Source of the DNA: Streptomyces sp. AW19M42
GTDB lineage: Bacteria; Actinomycetota; Actinomycetes; Streptomycetales; Streptomycetaceae
Assembly (NCBI GenBank): GCA_000470535.1
Contig: CBRG010000143.1
Span: 1-62,680 of the forward strand
Direction: 5' to 3'
Length of the DNA stretch: 62,680 bases
Positions 17,144 to 25,443 of this stretch are shown in pieces. The stretch's first letter is position 1; every line of letters starts with the position of its first letter. Position numbers and translations under genes: made by a program. The notes beneath the pieces are model-generated. The model was not told the DNA's origin, ran no database searches, and saw only the letters and a program-made list of their open reading frames with translations.

Positions 17144-19387
17144 ATGCCAAAGAAGCGCTCGGGCGGGGGTCTCACGACGACCCAGCAGGCCGCCAAGTTC
17201 CTAGGTGTCGCCGCACTCTCCGGAGTGGTCCTGGCGGGCATCGCGCTGCCGGCCGCCGGAGCACTGGGTCTCGCCGCCAAGGGGACGGTCGACGGATTCG
17301 ACGAGATCCCGGCCAATCTGAAGACTCCGCCGCTGATGCAGCGAACCACGATCCTGGACAACCAGGGCGGTCAGATCGCCACGGTCTACTCGCGTGACCG
17401 CACCGTGGTGCCGCTGAAGAACATCTCGCCGTACATGCAGAAGGCGATCGTCGCGATTGAGGACGCCCGTTTCTACGAGCACGGCGCGGTCGACCTCAAG
17501 GGCATCCTGCGCGCGATGAACCGAAACGTTCAGTCGGGCGGGACCGCGCAGGGCGCGTCGACCCTCACCCAGCAGTACGTGAAGAACGTCTTCGTCGAGG
17601 AGGCCGGCGACGACCCGGCCAAGGTCGCGGAGGCCACCCAGCAGACGCTCGGCCGCAAGGTCCAGGAGCTGAAGTACGCGATCCAGGTCGAGGAAGAGCT
17701 CGGCAAGAAGAAGATCCTGGAGAACTACCTCAACATCACCTTCTTCGGGCAGCAGGCGTACGGGGTCGAGGCGGCCTCGCAGCGCTACTTCTCGAAGTCG
17801 GCGAAGGACCTCAAGGTGGAGGAGGCGGCGCTGCTGGCCGGCATCGTGCAGTCACCCAGCCGCTACGACCCCGTGAACGACACGGAGGAGGCGACCAAGC
17901 GCCGCAACACCGTGCTCCAGCGGATGGCGGATGTCGGGGACATCTCGAAGGCCGAGGCCGCCAAGGCCCAGGCGACGCCGATCAAGCTGAAGGTCAAGCG
18001 GCCGCAGAACGGCTGCATCACCGCTGTCAGCGGCTCCGGCTTCTTCTGCGACTACGTACGGCAGATCGTCACGGGCGACCCCGCCTTCGGGAAGACCGCG
18101 AAGGACCGCGCCAAGCTCTGGGCGACCGGCGGTCTCACGATCAAGACGACGCTCGACCCGCGCTCACAGGCCGCCTCCAACGAGGCCGCCACCTCCCGGG
18201 TCAACAAGGACGACAAGATCGCCGACGCGGTCGTGCAGGTGAAGCCGGGCACGGGCCGGATCACGGCGATGGCCCAGTCCCGTCCGTACGGACTGGACCA
18301 GTCCAAGCACCAGACCGTGCTGAACCTCAACGTCGACCACAAGATGGGCGGCAGCTACGCCGGCTTCCAGGTGGGTTCGACCTTCAAGCCGATCACCGCG
18401 GCGGCGGCTCTGGAGAAGGGGATCAGTCCGGCGCAGGACTTCACCTCCGACCACCAGATCTCGCTGCCCGGCGAGAGCTTCCGCACCTGCGACAACCGGC
18501 CTGCCGACAACCGCCCCTGGGAGGTGTCGAACGAGCTGGAGACGGAGAAGGGCACCTTCGACATGACCAGCGCGCTGGGCAAGTCGATCAACACCTACTT
18601 CGCGAAGCTGGAGCAGAAGGCCGGTCTCTGCGAGACCCTCTCGATGGCGGACAAGGTCGGCTACATCCGCGGCAACAACAAGCCGCTGCAACCGGTCGCC
18701 TCCACCACCCTCGGTGGCCAGGAGTCGACGCCGCTGGCGATGGCCTCGGTGTACGCCGCCTTCGCCAACCGCGGCAAGTACTGCTCCCCCATCGCGATCC
18801 TTTCGGTGAAGAAGCCGGACGGAAAGCAGCTCGCCGTACCGAAGTCGAAGTGCACGCAGGCCATGAGCGAGCACACCGCGGACACCATCAACCAGATGCT
18901 CAAGGGCGTCGTGGCGGACGGCACCGGACAGCAGGCCGGTCTCAACGACCGTGACAACGCGGGGAAGACCGGTACCACCGACGAGCGCAAGAACGCCTGG
19001 TTCGTCGGCTACACACCGAACCTGTCCACGGCGGTGTGGGTCGGCAGTGACGGTGCCAAGCAGATCCCGATGAGCAACATCACCATCGGCGGTCAGTACT
19101 ACGACGACGTCTGCGGTGGCTGCCTGCCCGGTCCGATCTGGAAGACCGCGATGACCGGCTCCCTGAACGCCTCCGAGACCCCGGCCTTCAACGCGGTCGA
19201 CGTACCGCGGTCGAAGCCGAAGGAGGACAAGGGAAAGAAGGACAGGGACAAGAAGAAGCCGGGCGACGACGACGACAAGCCCGGCGGCGACAGCCCCTTC
19301 CCCGGCATCAGCATTTCGCCGGACCTGCCCGGTGGCAACAACGGCCACGGCCGCGGCCAGGGCGATAACGGAACGCAAGGTCCCTGA
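17144..19387 (+). CDS. Class A penicillin-binding protein
   Basis: Bifunctional peptidoglycan synthase of 747 residues. A signal-anchor (about residues 18-45) leads to a GT51 glycosyltransferase domain with catalytic Glu106 in IEDARFYEHGAVD and the TLTQQYVKN motif. The transpeptidase domain has Ser412-x-x-Lys415 (STFKP), Ser481-x-Asn483 and Lys608-Thr-Gly610. The C-terminal 65 residues are Lys/Asp-rich then Gly/Asn-rich and likely disordered in the wall. It lies next to wblA as in other Streptomyces and is followed by a very strong terminator. Confidence 0.95.
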   Translation: MPKKRSGGGLTTTQQAAKFLGVAALSGVVLAGIALPAAGALGLAAKGTVDGFDEIPANLKTPPLMQRTTILDNQGGQIATVYSRDRTVVPLKNISPYMQKAIVAIEDARFYEHGAVDLKGILRAMNRNVQSGGTAQGASTLTQQYVKNVFVEEAGDDPAKVAEATQQTLGRKVQELKYAIQVEEELGKKKILENYLNITFFGQQAYGVEAASQRYFSKSAKDLKVEEAALLAGIVQSPSRYDPVNDTEEATKRRNTVLQRMADVGDISKAEAAKAQATPIKLKVKRPQNGCITAVSGSGFFCDYVRQIVTGDPAFGKTAKDRAKLWATGGLTIKTTLDPRSQAASNEAATSRVNKDDKIADAVVQVKPGTGRITAMAQSRPYGLDQSKHQTVLNLNVDHKMGGSYAGFQVGSTFKPITAAAALEKGISPAQDFTSDHQISLPGESFRTCDNRPADNRPWEVSNELETEKGTFDMTSALGKSINTYFAKLEQKAGLCETLSMADKVGYIRGNNKPLQPVASTTLGGQESTPLAMASVYAAFANRGKYCSPIAILSVKKPDGKQLAVPKSKCTQAMSEHTADTINQMLKGVVADGTGQQAGLNDRDNAGKTGTTDERKNAWFVGYTPNLSTAVWVGSDGAKQIPMSNITIGGQYYDDVCGGCLPGPIWKTAMTGSLNASETPAFNAVDVPRSKPKEDKGKKDRDKKKPGDDDDKPGGDSPFPGISISPDLPGGNNGHGRGQGDNGTQGP

Positions 19388-19390
19388 CCG

Positions 19391-19424
19391 CTGTTACTGC
19401 TACTACTACTGCTGCTACTGCCGC
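19391..19424 (+). repeat. Short triplet-rich tract after PBP gene
   Basis: A CTG/CTA triplet run (CTGTTACTGCTACTACTACT...) starts 4 bp after the PBP stop, between the gene and its terminator. It is unusual in base composition for this genome and prone to slippage. Confidence 0.6.
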
Positions 19425-19438
19425 AATCGCCGCGACAG

Positions 19439-19484
19439 ACATGAAGGTGGGGCGCCCCCGGCCGGGGGCGCCCCACCTTCATGT
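19439..19484. terminator. 46-bp perfect palindromic terminator
   Basis: Perfect inverted repeat of 23 + 23 bp (19439-19461 with 19462-19484) with no spacer, 50 bp after the PBP stop. It is bidirectional and also faces transcription arriving from the YqeY-like gene. Confidence 0.85.
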
Positions 19485-19514
19485 CCAGGACACTGCGACT
19501 GGCGACAGGACCCG

Positions 19515-19612
19515 CTGGCCCCACAGACCCATAGTCCCGCTGGACGCACTGGCCCCACAGACCCACAGTCCCGCTGGACGCACTGGCCCCACAGACCCGC
19601 TGGACGCACCGC
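19515..19612. repeat. 34-bp tandem repeat, about three copies
   Basis: The segment CTGGCCCCACAGACCC recurs at 19515, 19549 and 19583, a 34-bp period, with CCGCTGGACGCA between copies. It lies in the convergent gap between the PBP terminator and the YqeY-like gene. No coding function is supported. Confidence 0.8.
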
Positions 19613-19656
19613 GCCACCCGGGCCCCCGCCCCCCGGGTGACTCCCGAGGTCTGGTC

Positions 19657-20121
19657 TCAGCCCGCGAGGAGCTTCTTGACCTGGGCTGCCACCCGGCCGC
19701 CCTCCGCACGCCCCGCGACCTTCGGGTTCACGATCTTCATGACGGCGCCCATCGCCCGCGGGCCCTCGGCGCCACCGGCCTTCGCCTCATCGACTGCGGA
19801 CGCCACGATCGCGGCCAGCTCGTCGTCGCTCAGCTGCTGCGGGAGGTAGGCGTCGAGCAGCTCGCCCTCCTGCTTCTCCCGCTCCGCCTGCTCGGTCCGA
19901 CCGCCCTGCGAGAAGGCCTCGGCCGCCTCGCGACGCTTCTTCGCCTCCCTGGCGATCACCTTCTGCACCTCGTCGTCGGAGAGTTCGCGGGCCGACTTGC
20001 CGCTGACCTCCTCCTTGGTGATCGCGGTGAGGGTCAGCCGGAGCGTGGACGAGGTCAGCTCGTCGCGCGCCTTCATGGCCGTGGTGAGGTCTTCCTTGAG
20101 CTTGGACTTGAGCGTGGTCAT
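19657..20121 (-). CDS. GatB/YqeY-domain protein
   Basis: 154-residue stand-alone YqeY-like protein, related to the tRNA-binding tail of GatB. Visible features are MTTLKSKLKEDLTTAMKARD, the coiled basic helix REAKKRREAAEAF and the C-terminal GRAEGGRVAAQVKKLL. It may bind tRNA, but the role is unproven. I chose ATG 20121; the frame extends 27 codons upstream into non-conserved sequence. Confidence 0.9.
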   Translation of the reverse strand: MTTLKSKLKEDLTTAMKARDELTSSTLRLTLTAITKEEVSGKSARELSDDEVQKVIAREAKKRREAAEAFSQGGRTEQAEREKQEGELLDAYLPQQLSDDELAAIVASAVDEAKAGGAEGPRAMGAVMKIVNPKVAGRAEGGRVAAQVKKLLAG

Positions 20122-20200
20122 GTGGTGATTGTGGCAGGTGCGGGGCACCCGCCGCCCGCCGGTTTTCCGGTGGACACGAACCGTCTGCGACGATGGGCAC

Positions 20201-21142
20201 ATGCGCGCACGCTACGGAGTACCCCTGAAAATCACGGCGGTCACCGCCGCTGCCGGCGCCGCCGGTCTCGTCTACGCAGCCGGATTCGAGGCCCGCTCGT
20301 TCCGCCTGCGGAGGGTCACGGTCCCCGTACTCCCGCACGGAGCACGTCCGTTGCGCGTCCTGCAGATCTCCGACGTCCACATGGTGAGCGGTCAGCGCAA
20401 GAAGCGCGCCTGGCTGCAGTCACTCGCGGGCCTGCGGCCGGACTTCGTCGTGAACACCGGCGACAACCTCTCCGACCCGGAGGCGGTACCGGAGCTGCTG
20501 GACGCGCTCGGCCCGCTGATGGAGCTCCCGGGTGTGTACGTCTTCGGTTCCAACGACTACTACGGGCCCAAGCTCCGTAACCCCGTCCGCTACCTCTTCG
20601 AGAAGACGGCGGGCAAGCACGGCCTCAACGGGAACTCCCCGGCGGTCAACGCCGTCCACAACCCGTGGGAGCCCATGCGGGACGCCTTCGACGAGGCGGG
20701 CTGGCTGAACCTGTCCAACACGCGCGGCCGCCTCAAGCTCGACGGCCTGGAGCTCGCCTTCACCGGCCTCGACGACCCGCACATCAAGCGCGACCGCTAC
20801 GCGGAGGTCTCCGGCGGTCCCGAGACGGGCGCCGACCTCTCCATCGGCGTGGTCCACGCCCCCTACCTGCGCTCCCTGGACGCCTTCACCTCGGACGGCT
20901 ACCCGCTGATCCTGGCCGGCCACACCCACGGCGGCCAGCTCTGCATCCCCTTCTACGGAGCCCTGGTCACCAACTGCGACCTGGACACGGACCGCGTGAA
21001 GGGCCTCTCCTCCCACTCGGTGGACGGCAACCGCGCCTATCTCCACGTCTCGGCCGGCTGCGGCACCAACCGCTACACCCCGGTCCGCTTCGCCTGCCCG
21101 CCCGAGGCGACACTGCTGACCCTGACGGCCCGGGACGCGTAA
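20201..21142 (+). CDS. Calcineurin-like metallophosphoesterase
   Basis: 313-residue metallophosphoesterase with an N-terminal hydrophobic segment (residues 10-28) that likely anchors it outside the membrane. Metal-site motifs are Asp58-Val-His60, NTGDN, GSND and GHTHGGQ. This resembles YkuE/YaeI-type phosphodiesterases. ATG 20201 begins the hydrophobic segment; the frame is open 24 codons further upstream without support. Last core gene before tRNA-Pro. Confidence 0.92.
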   Translation: MRARYGVPLKITAVTAAAGAAGLVYAAGFEARSFRLRRVTVPVLPHGARPLRVLQISDVHMVSGQRKKRAWLQSLAGLRPDFVVNTGDNLSDPEAVPELLDALGPLMELPGVYVFGSNDYYGPKLRNPVRYLFEKTAGKHGLNGNSPAVNAVHNPWEPMRDAFDEAGWLNLSNTRGRLKLDGLELAFTGLDDPHIKRDRYAEVSGGPETGADLSIGVVHAPYLRSLDAFTSDGYPLILAGHTHGGQLCIPFYGALVTNCDLDTDRVKGLSSHSVDGNRAYLHVSAGCGTNRYTPVRFACPPEATLLTLTARDA

Positions 21143-21325
21143 CCTCCCGCACGCCCCCTGACACCCCCCTCGCGCACCCTCCTCGTGCAAACCTTTCGCC
21201 CACGCCACAAGCCCTACCCCACCCCGGTACCCCTCACCCGCACCTCGATCAGGATAAAAACCGGATTTCGTCTCCGGCCGCAGGTGGGCTAAAGTAATCG
21301 ATGTCGCCGGGACACTGGCGACGAT

Positions 21326-21399
21326 CGGGGTGTAGCGCAGCTTGGCAGCGCGCTTCGTTCGGGACGAAGAGGTCGTGGGTTCAAATCCCGCCACCCCGA
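21326..21399 (+). tRNA. tRNA-Pro (anticodon CGG)
   Basis: 74-nt cloverleaf: acceptor CGGGGTG paired with CACCCCG, D-arm with AGCTTGGCAG, anticodon stem CTTCG/CGAAG enclosing loop TTCGGGA (anticodon CGG, G37 next to it), and T-loop GGTTCAAATCC. No CCA is encoded. It is the apparent integration target of the mobile element that follows. Confidence 0.96.
21371..21399 (+). other. Presumed attL core in the tRNA-Pro 3' half
   Basis: Tyrosine integrases of actinomycete elements usually recombine in the 3' part of a tRNA gene and restore it. Accessory DNA starts directly after this tRNA and a tyrosine integrase lies nearby. The exact core cannot be defined because no second copy was found in the window. 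Confidence 0.5.
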
Positions 21400-21415
21400 C
21401 AGCCGTAAGACCAGG

Positions 21416-21452
21416 TCAGGGGCCTGATCCACTAAGTGGATCAGGCCCCTGA
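21416..21452 (+). terminator. Terminator after tRNA-Pro
   Basis: Perfect 18-bp inverted repeat (21416-21433 with 21435-21452) with a single central base, 17 bp after the tRNA and followed by a G then GGTTTC. Confidence 0.85.
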
Positions 21453-21759
21453 GTGGTTTCCGGGGGCGTATTGGGAGCCGTTTGGGAGCCGATCTCAGGA
21501 TCCGGCTCCCAGGAAACCAGCCGACGAGCTTGCCAGGTGGCCCAACGAGAATCTCCGGGATTGATCAGATTGGGCTACCAACGATCCGAAGCGGGTACGT
21601 CCGTCAGTCGTCCGTTGGCTGTCCGTCCCGAGTATCCGTGGCTCGGGCAGCAGCAGGCCCCGCGGTCCAGCCTGCTGCGGGAACAACATGGATGCCGCCG
21701 AGTACCAGGAAGCCAGAAGCGACCCGGCAATAAATGGCACGCCCTAAGATCTTGCCCCT
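21453..21759. other. Non-coding stretch between tRNA-Pro and first cargo gene
   Basis: About 300 bp with no supportable gene. It includes near-repeats TTGGGAGCCG (21470-21480 and 21481-21491) and CCGGCTCCCAGG close to the tRNA, which could be integrase arm-type sites. That is speculative. Confidence 0.4.
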
Positions 21760-22578
21760 GTGCATCCCATCGTCGAAGGGCATCACGTGGCGCTCAACCC
21801 CCTCCAGTCCCCCATCGACGGCATGACTGGATATCTTCGTGATGCTCAGATGATTCACCGGGTGACTCAGGAACGACTGGCCCAGTTGACCGCTGCCAGA
21901 CAAGCCCAGGGCAAGGGGGGCAATGGACAGCCCGGGGCGGAGCACTCAGCGTTGAACCGCGGCGTAGTCGTAGCGGCCGTCGGCGCCCTCGAAGCCTTCA
22001 ACGAGGACCTGGCGATCACCGCCCAGAAGCACCATCCACAGGCGAGGCCGCCGCTGAACAACTGGTACAACATCGCTGGCGGAGGCGGGATGGTGCAGAC
22101 GCCCAGTCCCAACAACCTGCGGAAGCTGTTCTGGACATTCTTCCGTTACGACCCGCACGACGACTGGGACTGGCGAGTGCAGGTCGCGTCAATCGAGACT
22201 GGCGGAACCGGCACTTGGCGCACAGCCACCACTCAACTCGCCAAAATGCAGGCGTCTCAATTCTTGGACACCATGGTCAAGGTGCGGCACGGCTTCGCCC
22301 ACCAAGACAAGGATCAAAAGCTCGTCCACTGTCCGGGAATCGCCAGTCAGACGTCGTCGGGAAAGATCGTCATACACTCGCACCACGCGACGAACGCCGT
22401 AAGCGTGCTTGTGCAGTACGCCATACTTACCACTACCGGGCTAGCCAAGAGCCTTGGCTTCAAAGACCAGTTCAGGTGGGTCAAGCCGATGGCCGATGCT
22501 GGCTGGGAAGACCTCCTCGTCGGCACACCTGCGGGGTCCCTGGTGTCGCGGACCTGGAATCGCGCCCCCGATCTGTAG
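21760..22578 (+). CDS. HEPN-domain-like protein, element cargo
   Basis: 272-residue protein. The helix GVVVAAVGALEAFNEDLA and the later RHGFAHQ (R-x4-H) match the pattern of MAE_28990/RiboL-PSP-type HEPN domains, many of which are RNases in toxin or antiviral systems. No antitoxin-like partner is obvious. The GTG at 21760 has no clear ribosome site; GTG 21787 or ATG 21823 are alternatives. It is the gene closest to the tRNA attachment site, a usual place for cargo. HEPN assignment is by motif only. Confidence 0.6.
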   Translation: MHPIVEGHHVALNPLQSPIDGMTGYLRDAQMIHRVTQERLAQLTAARQAQGKGGNGQPGAEHSALNRGVVVAAVGALEAFNEDLAITAQKHHPQARPPLNNWYNIAGGGGMVQTPSPNNLRKLFWTFFRYDPHDDWDWRVQVASIETGGTGTWRTATTQLAKMQASQFLDTMVKVRHGFAHQDKDQKLVHCPGIASQTSSGKIVIHSHHATNAVSVLVQYAILTTTGLAKSLGFKDQFRWVKPMADAGWEDLLVGTPAGSLVSRTWNRAPDL

Positions 22579-22833
22579 GGCCGCAGGATTCTTGCGCTAC
22601 TCAGTTAGCTTTTCCACTGGGGTAGCCAATGGCTAGTTCGCACCTGCGGTCGACCAGCGGTTCAGGTACACACAGCGACGCGACTCCGCGTGGGCACTCA
22701 TGCCTGGGCACGGCGGGAAAGGCTCGCGCCGCAACAATGACTGCCAGGGCGTTGATCCCCAACCCTGTCAGACGCAGAAAGAATCGCCGGCTACGGGTTG
22801 TGCTACTGCGGCCACACACGGTACGACCGTGCC

Positions 22834-24489
22834 ATGCACCGTTGGTCGCCACTCAATGATCGCCAGCTGGTCCTGCTCACCCGCATCGGGGAGGGGACGG
22901 AACCTGTTACCTCGGACAGCCCGGAACTTGCCGCCACCGCGCACGCCCTCAAGGGGCGGGGCTTGATCACCATGCCGAAGCAGGGCGGGAGGTGGCAGGC
23001 GGACATCACCAACGACGGGCGTTTCTACCTGGAGCACGGACGCCACCCGGACCGGCCGGAGCGGACTCCACGCAGGCAGCGTTCGGCGGCCCTCAAACTG
23101 CCACCACAGGCTGACCCTCCCAGCCAACAGACAGCACCCTCGTCCGCAGCTGCGAAGTCCTCGCGCCCCTCACCGGCCTCGATTGGCGCGGCCCTGATCA
23201 TCCAAGTGCAGGAGGCCGGCCGCTTCCTCCGCATCACGAACCCGAGCGACGGGGAGCGGGCCCGCTACCGGCGAGCATTCGATGCTGCGCGGCAATGCGC
23301 CCCCGAGGGGTACCACCTCAAGCACACGAGGCGGGAGAGGGGTGATTTCGTTCTCGGGCTACTCAGGGTGACCGGCGAGGACGACACCGAGTGGAATCGG
23401 ATTCGCCTGGCGCGCAGCCGAGTGATCACCGACGTTGAGGACGTGGTCGCCGCGGTCACCGCAGACCACAGTGCCTTTGAGATCTCCGAAGAGGTCCTCC
23501 CCCGGGTGATTGCGCTGCTCCGTCTCCTCGCTGAGCAGGCCATCGTTCGTCATGGCGAGATCGCGATGTCCAAGAAGCGCCGGCAGGCGCGCCCCCTGCT
23601 GACGGTCCACGGCAGGACGTACGAGGTCGGCATCCGCGAGCGGCAGAAGCAGGTCAGGTACGTGCCCAAGCAACCGCGCCGGCGTACGTACGACTGGCAG
23701 CGGGTTGCTCCGGCGAACCGGTCCGAGCCGTCCGGCGAGCTGGAACTGCATCTCAGCCAGCAGTCGGGCTACGGATCCGGATGGAAGAAGGACTGGGCCG
23801 ACACCGCCAAGAAGTCGCTGGAGGACCAAATCGGTTCGGTCTTCCGCGCGCTCAAGGCACACGCCGAAGAGGAGGAACGGGCTCGGTTGGAGCGCGAGGC
23901 TCAGCAGCGGCGGCTGCGGGAGGAGCGGGAAGCGGAGCAACTGCGACTGCGTGAGGAGCGGGAGCGGGAGGAGAGAGAGCGCCGCCTACAGGAGGCGGAG
24001 GAGATGCAGCGCAGGCAGCAGGAGTGGGAGGCCGCTGTCAGCGTCGCGACGATCAAGGCCGTGGACGCGGTGCGGGTCGAGCTCTTCAGTACGGCCTTGG
24101 AGCACTGGCGGACTGCGGGGGAGATCAGGGATTTCTGCTCAGCGCTGGACAAGGCCGCTGCCACGTCGAGCGACGACCTCGACGCCGAAAGGCTGCGGGA
24201 GTGGTCGGCGTGGGGGAAGGCCGAGGCCGAGCGGCTCGACCCCACTGCGCGCGGCAGGGGACTTACCGGCCACGGCTTCCATGCGCAGCCGACGGGCGAC
24301 CAGATGCGGCCGTTCCTCGACGGCTGGCACCCGCAGCGTCCCGAGAAAGTGGAGTCGGTGGAGAAGCCTCAGGTGGAAGTCGCGTCACCCAAGCCGGAGC
24401 CGGACCGGCGGCACGACTTCAGCGACGAACGTCTGGATCAAGGCTGGAGATATGGACGCCCAGCTCGCGCTCAATGGTGGAGGCGATGA
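22834..24489 (+). CDS. Conserved Streptomyces protein with long coiled coil
   Basis: 551-residue protein of unknown function. The N-terminal 65 residues (MHRWSPLNDRQLVLLTRIGEG... ALKGRGLITMPKQ) look like a winged-helix domain. A Pro/Ser/Ala linker, a central alpha/beta region, a charged coiled coil (about residues 345-405, dense in RLREEREAE-type heptads) and a disordered tail follow. ATG 22834 is preferred over the upstream start. Related proteins recur in Streptomyces accessory regions. Its 3' end overlaps the convergent next gene by 71 bp. Confidence 0.75.
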   Translation: MHRWSPLNDRQLVLLTRIGEGTEPVTSDSPELAATAHALKGRGLITMPKQGGRWQADITNDGRFYLEHGRHPDRPERTPRRQRSAALKLPPQADPPSQQTAPSSAAAKSSRPSPASIGAALIIQVQEAGRFLRITNPSDGERARYRRAFDAARQCAPEGYHLKHTRRERGDFVLGLLRVTGEDDTEWNRIRLARSRVITDVEDVVAAVTADHSAFEISEEVLPRVIALLRLLAEQAIVRHGEIAMSKKRRQARPLLTVHGRTYEVGIRERQKQVRYVPKQPRRRTYDWQRVAPANRSEPSGELELHLSQQSGYGSGWKKDWADTAKKSLEDQIGSVFRALKAHAEEEERARLEREAQQRRLREEREAEQLRLREEREREERERRLQEAEEMQRRQQEWEAAVSVATIKAVDAVRVELFSTALEHWRTAGEIRDFCSALDKAAATSSDDLDAERLREWSAWGKAEAERLDPTARGRGLTGHGFHAQPTGDQMRPFLDGWHPQRPEKVESVEKPQVEVASPKPEPDRRHDFSDERLDQGWRYGRPARAQWWRR

Positions 24490-25264
24490 AGCCGTGTCCG
24501 CGGTCACGTAGGGTCGTCACCGCCCGCTCGACCAGTTTCCCGAGCCGGATGACCTCCGCCCGCAGGGCGACCAGTTCGTCATAGCGCTCAGACTTGTCCT
24601 CGCCGCACCAGGCCCGCACGGTCCTCAGGACGGTCGCTTCGGCGTCCAGCTTGCGGTCATCGCGACGGCTGTAGGAGGAGTACCAAGAACCCTGGGCGCG
24701 TTCCTGCTCAAGGCTCTGCTGTTTGCGGTCCACCTCCGGCAGGATCGTGTCGGCGAGACGTTCGGCCACATGGCGGGCGAGACGTTCAGTGACTGGCCAA
24801 CCTGCAAGGCAGTGGCCGTCGCGGTTCTCGTGGACCGCAGGATCGTCCCGCAGTTTCGCGGGGTCCATACCGACGAGCGGTGCGGTCTCATCCAGTCGGC
24901 CCATGTCCAGGATGCCAGCGTCCTGGACGCCTCGCCGCAGGCGCAGTTTGCTCTTCGGTCTGACGAACCCGAGGATCAGCCGCGCGGCCTCGAACTCCGT
25001 GCGGCCCCTCACGTGTCGCGACGCCTCGGCCAACGCCAACTCCGCCGCGTCGTCCGCGTGGAACTCTTCGGCCTCCGCCCACGGAACCACGAGACACGTG
25101 GGGTTGACCCATTCCTGTAGCCCGGCTGCGTCCCCTTCAAGGAACCGCACGTGGACCCCGCCCGTCCTGCCGGGGCCGCCGACACGAACAATCTCTACCT
25201 GGTGAACCGCGCTGCCCAGGTCCTTCGGCCTCACTCGATACGCCCAATGCTCACCCATTTCCAT
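24419..25264 (-). CDS. Conserved hypothetical protein (MGEHWAYR family)
   Basis: 281-residue protein of a Streptomyces family that begins MGEHWAYRVRPKDLGSAV, then a small beta-rich part with RVGGPGRTGGVHVRFLEGD and WVPP-like WVNPTCLVVPW, and a helical charged C-terminal half ending ELGVHISSLDP. I know no function for it. Start chosen at ATG 25264; ATG 25258 is equally possible, and the longer open frame upstream is not conserved-looking. It is the last gene downstream of the integrase, on the same strand. Confidence 0.7.
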   Translation of the reverse strand: MEMGEHWAYRVRPKDLGSAVHQVEIVRVGGPGRTGGVHVRFLEGDAAGLQEWVNPTCLVVPWAEAEEFHADDAAELALAEASRHVRGRTEFEAARLILGFVRPKSKLRLRRGVQDAGILDMGRLDETAPLVGMDPAKLRDDPAVHENRDGHCLAGWPVTERLARHVAERLADTILPEVDRKQQSLEQERAQGSWYSSYSRRDDRKLDAEATVLRTVRAWCGEDKSERYDELVALRAEVIRLGKLVERAVTTLRDRGHGFIASTIERELGVHISSLDPDVRR

Positions 25265-25443
25265 GCGCCTATTGAGCCAGGTCTGCTGGCACCAGCGCCC
25301 GCCGATTCGCCAAAACCACCAGAAGGAATCGAGTGCCCAGATCCCGTCGGCATGATCGGGCTCGGTGGGCAGGCACAGGTGCTTCGAGCAAGGCGAAAGC
25401 GCCTGTGACCCGTGGGGGTCACAGGCGCCACTCACCGCTGGCG

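Noticed and set aside
19515..19612. CRISPR array
   Set aside because: The 34-bp units are contiguous tandem copies without spacers, and no cas genes occur.
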